DNA of 64,000 bases, from the NCBI GenBank assembly GCA_021463515.1, contig JAJTYZ010000112.1, positions 54,891 through 118,890 of the forward strand, written 5' to 3'. The DNA comes from Chthoniobacterales bacterium (lineage in GTDB: Bacteria > Verrucomicrobiota > Verrucomicrobiia > Chthoniobacterales > JACTMZ01). How positions within the stretch are numbered: the first letter of the stretch is position 1; the number at the start of each line of letters is the position of its first letter. A program made the position numbers and the translations under genes. Under the pieces are notes generated by a model. That model was not told the origin of the DNA and did not search any database. It saw only the letters and a program-made list of their open reading frames with translations. Shown here piece by piece: positions 57,677 to 64,000 of the stretch.

Positions 57677-58858
57677 ATGATTTCAGACTTCATTTTTTCA
57701 TCCGAGTCGGTTGGCGAAGGCCATCCTGACAAAGTATGCGACACCATTTCCGACGCCGTTCTTGACGCGTGCCTCGCGCAGGATAAACGCAGCCGTGTGG
57801 CTTGCGAAACATTGGTCAAGAGCAACATTGTCGTCCTCGCCGGTGAAATCACCACCGATGCCAAACTCAATTTCGAATCCATCGTTCGCGAGGCAATTCG
57901 TGGCATTGGCTATGTGAATGACGATGATATTTTTCACGCCGATAAAGTTTTCATCACCAAGGCCATCACCCAGCAAAGTCAGGACATCGCCCAAGGCGTC
58001 AATGCCTCCAAAGCCAAAGGCAAAAAAACTGCCGAGCAAGGCGCGGGCGATCAAGGTCTGATGTTCGGATTTGCGTGTAATGACACGGCGGAGCTTATGC
58101 CTGCACCGGTCATGTTTGCCCATCGCCTCGGACGCGATCTCACCAAGATTCGCAAAGCCGGCAAAGCCGCATGGCTTCGCCCCGACGCGAAATCACAGGT
58201 GTCCGTTCGTTATGTGGATGGCAAGCCACGTGAAATCACCGCAGTCGTGGTTTCCACGCAACACGCGGCGAATGTCAGCCACGCAACCATTGAAAAATTC
58301 ATCATCGAAAACCTCATTAAAAAATCTCTGCCCGCGAAACTTCTTACCAAAAAAACGGAATTTCTCGTCAATCCCACCGGCAATTTCGTCATCGGCGGAC
58401 CGCAAGGAGACGCGGGCCTGACCGGACGCAAAATCATCGTAGATAGCTACGGTGGCATGGGACGTCATGGTGGAGGAGCATTTAGCGGTAAAGATCCCAG
58501 CAAGGTGGATCGCAGTGCCGCCTACATGGGTCGTTGGGTTGCCAAAAACATCGTCGCCGCCGGCCTCGCCGATCGTGCCGAAATTCAATTTGCCTACGCG
58601 ATTGGGCATCCCAATCCGGTTTCAGTCACGGTGGATACCTTCGGAACTAACAAAGTGGACGAGAAAAAACTCGAGCGGGCGGTATTAGAGACATTCAGCT
58701 TTAAGCCTGCGGACATCGTCAAACAACTCGATCTCCTTCGCCCCATCTACGGCAAGACAACCAACTATGGCCACTTCGGCTACAAGTCGGGCCTCGCCTT
58801 TGCTCCATGGGAGGACACAAGCAAAGCCGCCACCTTGAGAAAAAAGGCAGGACTCTAA
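57677..58858 (+). CDS. metK: S-adenosylmethionine synthetase
   Basis: [67 protein letters not shown]. Confidence 0.98.
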   Translation: MISDFIFSSESVGEGHPDKVCDTISDAVLDACLAQDKRSRVACETLVKSNIVVLAGEITTDAKLNFESIVREAIRGIGYVNDDDIFHADKVFITKAITQQSQDIAQGVNASKAKGKKTAEQGAGDQGLMFGFACNDTAELMPAPVMFAHRLGRDLTKIRKAGKAAWLRPDAKSQVSVRYVDGKPREITAVVVSTQHAANVSHATIEKFIIENLIKKSLPAKLLTKKTEFLVNPTGNFVIGGPQGDAGLTGRKIIVDSYGGMGRHGGGAFSGKDPSKVDRSAAYMGRWVAKNIVAAGLADRAEIQFAYAIGHPNPVSVTVDTFGTNKVDEKKLERAVLETFSFKPADIVKQLDLLRPIYGKTTNYGHFGYKSGLAFAPWEDTSKAATLRKKAGL

Positions 58859-58897
58859 GCGCAGTCCTTATCGAACAACCTAGAAAGTCAACACATC

Positions 58898-60328
58898 ATG
58901 AGCACGACAACTGCCACCGCTAAAACAACCGATTTCAAAGTCAAAGACCTTTCTCTCGCCGATTGGGGGCGCAAAGAAATTGAAATCGCCGAAAAGGAAA
59001 TGCCGGGCCTTATGGCCATTCGCGAGAAATACGCCAAGGACAAACCTCTCGCCGGTGTTCGTGTCACTGGGTCGTTGCACATGACTATTCAGACAGCCGT
59101 GCTTATCGAAACGCTTGTCGCACTCGGTGCCAAAGTTCGTTGGGCCAGCTGCAATATCTTCTCCACGCAAGACCAAGCCGCCGCCGCCATCGCTGCCACC
59201 GGCGTTCCGGTTTTCGCATGGAAAGGCGAGACACTCGAAGAATATTGGGACTGCACATGGAAGGCCATCGTTAACCCCGAAGGCCTCGGACCTCAACTCG
59301 TCGTGGACGACGGCGGAGATGTGACCCTTTTTCTCCACAAGGGCTACGAAATGGAAGACGGCGACGATTGGGTGAACACACCCAGCGGCAGCCACGAAGA
59401 AAAGGTCATCAAGGACCTTCTCAAAAAAATCCACGAAGAGAATCCCTTCATTTTTCACGAGCTTGTCCAGCAATGGCGCGGCGTGTCGGAAGAAACAACC
59501 ACAGGCGTCCACCGCCTCTACAAACTTCAGGAAATTGGCAAGCTCCTCATCCCGGCGTTTAACGTCAATGACTCCGTCACCAAATCAAAATTCGACAATC
59601 TCTATGGTTGTCGCCACTCATTGGTGGACGGCCTCAACCGCGCCCTCGATGTCATGATCTCCGGCAAAGTCGCCGTCGTTTGCGGTTATGGCGATGTCGG
59701 CAAAGGCTCAGCACAATCCCTGCGTGGTCAAGGCGCACGCGTTATTATCACGGAGATTGATCCCATCAACGCACTGCAAGCCGCGATGGAAGGTTTTGAA
59801 GTCACCACGCTCGAAGACACACTCGGGCGCGGCGATATTTACATCACCACGACCGGCAATAAAGACGTGATCACGGCGGATCATATTTCCAAGATGAAAG
59901 ATCAGGCCGTGATCGCCAACATTGGCCATTTCGATAACGAGATTCAGGTGGACAAACTCAACAACCTTCCTGGCGTCAAGAAAGTCAACATCAAGCCTCA
60001 GCTCGACAAATACATCTTCCCCGACGGCAAAGAAGTCTTCCTTTTAGCCGAAGGCCGTCTCGTCAATCTCGGCTGTGCTACGGGACATCCGAGCTTTGTC
60101 ATGAGCAATAGCTTCAGCAATCAAACCCTCGCTGCACTCGATCTTTGGAAAAACAAAGATGTCTATAAACCCGCCGTCTATGTGCTTCCAAAGAAACTGG
60201 ACGAAGAAGTCGCGCGTCTCCATCTCGATAAAATCGGCGTCAAGCTCACCAAGCTCACCAAGGAACAATCCGACTACCTCGGTATCCCTGTGGACGGCCC
60301 TTACAAGGCCGAGCATTATCGGTATTAG
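58898..60328 (+). CDS. ahcY: S-adenosylhomocysteinase
   Basis: [70 protein letters not shown]-terminal [10 protein letters not shown]. Confidence 0.98.
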   Translation: MSTTTATAKTTDFKVKDLSLADWGRKEIEIAEKEMPGLMAIREKYAKDKPLAGVRVTGSLHMTIQTAVLIETLVALGAKVRWASCNIFSTQDQAAAAIAATGVPVFAWKGETLEEYWDCTWKAIVNPEGLGPQLVVDDGGDVTLFLHKGYEMEDGDDWVNTPSGSHEEKVIKDLLKKIHEENPFIFHELVQQWRGVSEETTTGVHRLYKLQEIGKLLIPAFNVNDSVTKSKFDNLYGCRHSLVDGLNRALDVMISGKVAVVCGYGDVGKGSAQSLRGQGARVIITEIDPINALQAAMEGFEVTTLEDTLGRGDIYITTTGNKDVITADHISKMKDQAVIANIGHFDNEIQVDKLNNLPGVKKVNIKPQLDKYIFPDGKEVFLLAEGRLVNLGCATGHPSFVMSNSFSNQTLAALDLWKNKDVYKPAVYVLPKKLDEEVARLHLDKIGVKLTKLTKEQSDYLGIPVDGPYKAEHYRY

Positions 60329-60364
60329 AACGTGCCCTGCACTTTTCAAGTGCCAACGACGCGA
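60326..60364. repeat. 39-nt dispersed repeat copy B (tagaacgtgccctgcacttttcaag...)
   Basis: About 85% identical to 55842-55880; begins at the ahcY stop codon. Confidence 0.7.
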
Positions 60365-60370
60365 AGCTAT

Positions 60371-60395
60371 CCCAGCCCTGCCCAAACGGGCTGGG
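60371..60395. terminator. Stem-loop downstream of ahcY
   Basis: CCCAGCCC-N9-GGGCTGGG perfect 8-bp stem; no U-tract, so factor-independent termination is uncertain. Confidence 0.4.
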
Positions 60396-60429
60396 TTCAG
60401 GTGACATATTGAAGGCATTCCGTCAATAA

Positions 60430-60508
60430 CTGTGGCACCTGAAGAGGAATTTTTTGGGGAGTGATTACTTTTACGATCACGGGCGAGACGCCTGTGCCCC
60501 CTGAGCTT
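60430..60508. repeat. 79-nt dispersed repeat copy B with the same hairpin
   Basis: About 90% identical to 55730-55808. Confidence 0.85.
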
Positions 60509-60554
60509 GCCACAACTCTAAAATTGGCCTTAAAGCGATAGCAGCGTGCCGCTG

Positions 60555-61721
60555 CTACATGATTCCTGCCCTATTCCACAGAGGACGAACGTCCACAATA
60601 CGATTTTCACGCACCGATTGGTCTATGGCAAAAGCAGTGATGGCGGAGTAAAGACCTTCCTTCACCGACGCATAAGGCGGCTCACCTTCGAGCAGTGTGC
60701 GGCTGAGCTTTTCACCCATAATCTTATCCCCTCCCCCGTGCCCATCCGTAGGATCATCAATAAGAGTTTCCATGGAGGAATCCCATCCTATACGCCCTAG
60801 CTCAAGTTTCCCTGCTACCAAATCTCCGCGTAATGCTGCTCTTGCACCCACAAAAAGCATCCGCCGCTCGGGAATTCCCGCGTTGCAATTCGTATGAAAC
60901 GTTGCACGCACGCCGTTGGCGTATTCCAAAATCGCCACCTGATTGTCGAAAATGTCGGCGTCTCCGGAAAATGGGTCCGTCACCTCAATAACAGGCGTTA
61001 TCCATCCGCGATATGCCGGAAGCCCCTCAGCATTAGGGCCAATGTCTTCCGCCAATTTTGCATTTTCCCGCGTAAAAACATCCTGCCCACCAAAGCTCGC
61101 AGCGCGAACAGGCAGGGAGCCAATGAACCAATTGGCGAGGTCAATATCGTGGCAGCATTTCTCCAACACATGTCCACCGGAGAGCTCCCATGACTTCCGC
61201 CAATTTCCGAAAATATAGCCGCCGTGGTTAAACCCAAGCGTTTCATTAAACTCGAATGAAATTAATTTCCCGAGAACGCCGGAATCCACCACTTCGCGGA
61301 TTTTCTGATAAAACCGCGAATACCGCAGCACCAATCCCAGCGCAAATGTACGGTCGGAAGCCGCCACCGCATCACGAATCGCCAAACAATCCTCTAGCGT
61401 TGTTGCTAGCGGTTTTTCCGCAAAAACATGCTTGTCTGCCGCCAACGCACCAAGAATATGACGCTTATGCTGATTGTTCATCGAGCCAATAAATACCCAT
61501 GAAATCGCGGGGTGCGTGAGTAATTCTTCTTCGGAACCGCAAGCTATCACGGATTTTCCAAAGAGCCTCTGCGTCTCCTCGACCGCCAAAGTACTCGGAT
61601 CATACACCGCCCGAATTTCAATCTTATCTCCAGCGGCTTTTTTTAAATTCTGCACCACGCCACGCATGCGATTGCCACTGCCAATGATTCCAATTCCTAC
61701 GGGAGTCTCGACGCTTTTCAT
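60555..61721 (-). CDS. Gfo/Idh/MocA-family oxidoreductase
   Basis: VGIGIIGSGNRMRGVVQNLKKA; KHVFAEKPLATTLEDCLAI; GGHVLEKCCHDIDLANW. Confidence 0.92.
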   Translation of the reverse strand: MKSVETPVGIGIIGSGNRMRGVVQNLKKAAGDKIEIRAVYDPSTLAVEETQRLFGKSVIACGSEEELLTHPAISWVFIGSMNNQHKRHILGALAADKHVFAEKPLATTLEDCLAIRDAVAASDRTFALGLVLRYSRFYQKIREVVDSGVLGKLISFEFNETLGFNHGGYIFGNWRKSWELSGGHVLEKCCHDIDLANWFIGSLPVRAASFGGQDVFTRENAKLAEDIGPNAEGLPAYRGWITPVIEVTDPFSGDADIFDNQVAILEYANGVRATFHTNCNAGIPERRMLFVGARAALRGDLVAGKLELGRIGWDSSMETLIDDPTDGHGGGDKIMGEKLSRTLLEGEPPYASVKEGLYSAITAFAIDQSVRENRIVDVRPLWNRAGIM

Positions 61722-61788
61722 AGCGTGACAACGTAGCATGGAGTATTCGTGTTAAGGTATAGTCAATTTGCCAAATAATTTAACAATT

Positions 61789-62670
61789 ATGACAACCTTA
61801 AAATCTCCCAATCTTCTAACTTTGCTCCCCATAGTGCGTCAGCTTCCACCTCCTCGGAGCTATGACGGCATGGATGGAGTGGCACCCTTGCAACCTCGGC
61901 ATTTGCTGCTCTTCCTTCGTGAAAAATCGAAATCCCTCATGCACGGAAGAGAAGAGTTTTCGCGGCATCACCGCCATGTGCTCATCATCGCCCTGCGTGG
62001 AGAAGGGAAAGTCGGTATTGATGCCCATGTTTTTGCCATCAAAGCCGGACAAGGAATTCTCATCCTTCCATTCCAATCGCACTATTACCTTCAACCGCTC
62101 GCTGCCGATTTGGCATGGCTGTTCATCACCTTTGAGCATCCGCCGGAAAAACGTCTTGCGTCCATGCGTGGACGCGGAGCCTTGTTGTTGGAAGAAACCG
62201 ACGCCTACCATCTGCAAAACCTCGTCGCCGCATGGTTGAACACGCGAAAAAAAAGCGATGCGCCTCTGCATCTAACGCTTATTCTAGAAAACCTAATTCG
62301 TCGGCGAACGAAGCGTCCAAGGCGTCCGGGGCAGGAAGGATATGCTGATGTTTGGCTGACCCGCGTTAACAGTCTCATTTTTGACCACCGCGCCACCAAC
62401 TTCACCATGCGGAATCTCGCGCATTGGCTTGGGGAGTCCGTCAGCTCCCTTCGTGGCAAGTTTCATCAAGCCACCGGAACCTCTATTGGGCGTCATGTGC
62501 GGCATGTCAAAATGCGCTATGCCTGCGAGCTGCTGTTAGCGGATACCTTGCGCATTGGAGAAATTGCCTCCCATTGCGGCTACGACACCCTTTTTGCCTT
62601 TAGCCGAGCCTTTCACAAAACTATAGGCCAATCCCCCACAGCGTACCGCAAGCGTCTGCTTGGAAGGTGA
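61789..62670 (+). CDS. AraC-family transcriptional regulator
   Basis: MRNLAHWLGESVSSLRGKFHQATGTSIGRHVRHVKMRYACELLLADTLRIGEIASHCGYDTLFAFSRAFHKTIGQSPTAYRK. Confidence 0.93.
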   Translation: MTTLKSPNLLTLLPIVRQLPPPRSYDGMDGVAPLQPRHLLLFLREKSKSLMHGREEFSRHHRHVLIIALRGEGKVGIDAHVFAIKAGQGILILPFQSHYYLQPLAADLAWLFITFEHPPEKRLASMRGRGALLLEETDAYHLQNLVAAWLNTRKKSDAPLHLTLILENLIRRRTKRPRRPGQEGYADVWLTRVNSLIFDHRATNFTMRNLAHWLGESVSSLRGKFHQATGTSIGRHVRHVKMRYACELLLADTLRIGEIASHCGYDTLFAFSRAFHKTIGQSPTAYRKRLLGR

Positions 62671-63052
62671 GAAGTTATTGAGATTGTATGTTCAAATCGT
62701 AAGAAACCGCCAAGGAACACGAATTAACGGGAATAAAAAGCAGGAAGAAACATATCTACATGCTTGGCTCCAAGTGGCACTGGCAGCACCAGCGGGTGTC
62801 GGAGTCTCCGATCTGGTGCTCCGAATGGCACACTGAGATAAGGGGAGGTTGAGAAAATTTCGATGCTCTCAGCTTTCCGGAGGGTACCACACCCGCCTCG
62901 GGCGCCGTGCTGTGCGCCCTCGCACGGCACATGGATCGGGAAAACTCTCACGCCAAAGCCCTCGACGGGGAGCATCGAAGACAAGCGCGAAGACTCTGCG
63001 TCCGATGCGGAAAAGGGAAAGGGTTGCCCCCCCCCCAATGTCTTCGCGAATG

Positions 63053-63445
63053 TCATCCCAGCCGCGGGATGCTCGGTATGCGGTCGAAATGGGCATCGCG
63101 CGAATAGAGGAGCAGCGAGTGCTCTATGGCAAGGGCAGCAATCCAGATGTCGTTTGTGGGAATCGGCGTGCCGGCTTTACGCAGGCGTCCGTAAATCACC
63201 GCGTAGTGGTAGGTCGTCGTGTCCGTGCTGTGGGCGGCCCTCACTCCGGGTTGTTGCAGCAGTTCGTTGAGGACGCGAACCTGCACATCCCCGCGCTTTA
63301 AGGCCACGGAACCCGCGCGGATTTCCGCCAATACGACAAAGGGAATCACAAGGAGCGTCGCCTGCTCGAAGGTGTCAACCACAGTAGGATCGCCCGCGCA
63401 GAAATCTATGAAGCGATTCGAGTCTATGAGAAGTCTCATCGCCAA
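63053..63445 (-). CDS. PIN-domain toxin (VapC-like)
   Basis: LLIDSNRFIDFCAGD; FVVLAEIRAGS; PTNDIWIAALAIEHSLLLYSRDAHFDRI. Confidence 0.88.
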   Translation of the reverse strand: MAMRLLIDSNRFIDFCAGDPTVVDTFEQATLLVIPFVVLAEIRAGSVALKRGDVQVRVLNELLQQPGVRAAHSTDTTTYHYAVIYGRLRKAGTPIPTNDIWIAALAIEHSLLLYSRDAHFDRIPSIPRLG

Positions 63446-63702
63446 TCATCCTTATTCACCCTGTCCTGAGCCCGCAGCGCGGCCCGCCACGCCTTGATAT
63501 CTGCCTTGGGAACATGGCGGACGATGCTGCCGAGCGAACGATAGCGCACCGGCGTGCCATCCACGCCTAGTCCGCGTGCAAGGGCACCGAGTGTCGCTTG
63601 ATTGAGGCTTACCCCCTCAAGCGCCGCCGTCTCCCGCAGGCGTATATCCACTTCCGAAGGTACATCGCGAATGGTATATTGTACAGATTGCCTCTCATTC
63701 AT
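63436..63702 (-). CDS. Antitoxin (FitA/VapB-like ribbon-helix-helix)
   Basis: YTIRDVPSEVDIRLRETAALEGVSLNQATLGALARGLG; overlaps toxin start; likely start ATG 63702. Confidence 0.78.
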   Translation of the reverse strand: MNERQSVQYTIRDVPSEVDIRLRETAALEGVSLNQATLGALARGLGVDGTPVRYRSLGSIVRHVPKADIKAWRAALRAQDRVNKDDWR

Positions 63703-63760
63703 GCAGGCATTGAATACGATACCCACAGGCACGTCAAGCCTTTTACTTTTCTCATGGGAA

Positions 63761-63793
63761 CATGATAGACAGGATGAACAGGGTTTTCAGGAT
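63761..63793. repeat. Intergenic repeat of the AGACAGGATGAACAGGGTTTTCAGGAT type
   Basis: Tandem (N)ACAGGAT-like units; pattern seen in many bacterial intergenic regions. Confidence 0.5.
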
Positions 63794-63952
63794 AGGGAGC
63801 AGGAAATCCTAACGATCCCCCCCAAAAAAAGCATTCGCTTAAATTCACCGCCTAGGGCCTTGCGAGCGGCGGTGCGTATGGCGGATGATTTGGACGGTTT
63901 GAAAAGCGGATGCGGAAAATAGGGGGGTGGATAAAGTGAGGAAGGAGTTATT

Positions 63953-64000
63953 TTATTCGGATTCGATGCGGTCTTTCATGCGGTAGCTTGTGCCTTCTAT
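63953..64000 (-). CDS. C-terminal end of a protein, possibly IstB-like ATP-binding protein (truncated by window edge)
   Basis: Minus-strand frame ...IEGTSYRMKDRIESE* resembles IstB C-termini (GxSYRxK). Confidence 0.3.
   Translation of the reverse strand: MEGTSYRMKDRIESE

Noticed and set aside
57577-57677. Possible SAM/SAH riboswitch upstream of metK
   Set aside because: Only ~100 nt between divergent starts with no recognisable SAM or SAH aptamer signature; palindromic operator explanation is simpler
1-64000. CRISPR array, rRNA or tRNA genes
   Set aside because: No regularly spaced direct repeats and no recognisable rRNA or tRNA sequence seen by eye; a dedicated scan (tRNAscan-SE, CRISPRCasFinder) would be decisive

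Overview
This 64-kb window looks like Verrucomicrobiota chromosome. That placement is inferred from a PEP-CTERM protein, a Verrucomicrobia/Chlamydiae-type 51-aa small basic protein, many LacI-type regulators and the gene content. It has three parts. (1) About 1.3-25 kb is an accessory glycan-utilisation-like locus. It holds an SMP-30 lactonase, a PEP-CTERM beta-strand-repeat protein, an alpha/beta hydrolase, a large uncharacterised hydrolase-like protein, and a CUT1-type ABC importer with unusual architecture. In that importer the solute-binding protein is fused to the MalF-like permease, and the partner MalG-like permease carries a ~300-aa insertion. The locus also has two giant divergent secreted paralogues, LacI, a pseudopilin-like protein and an FAD oxidoreductase. 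(2) About 25-61 kb is mostly core metabolism: a methylmalonyl-CoA mutase/carboxyltransferase operon, GH43, mutS, dapF-dapA-dapB, lptE, rsmI, menE-like, regulators, ruvA, bioB, thiL, sppA, cinA, nadD, rsfS, and an ArsR-methyltransferase regulator divergent from metK-ahcY. (3) Small mobile or decayed elements are scattered through the window: a rearranged VapBC remnant, two apparently intact VapBC-type modules, a truncated transposase, and several dispersed intergenic repeats. No rRNA, tRNA or CRISPR array was recognised. All calls come from reading the sequence and the supplied ORFs. No database search was run.
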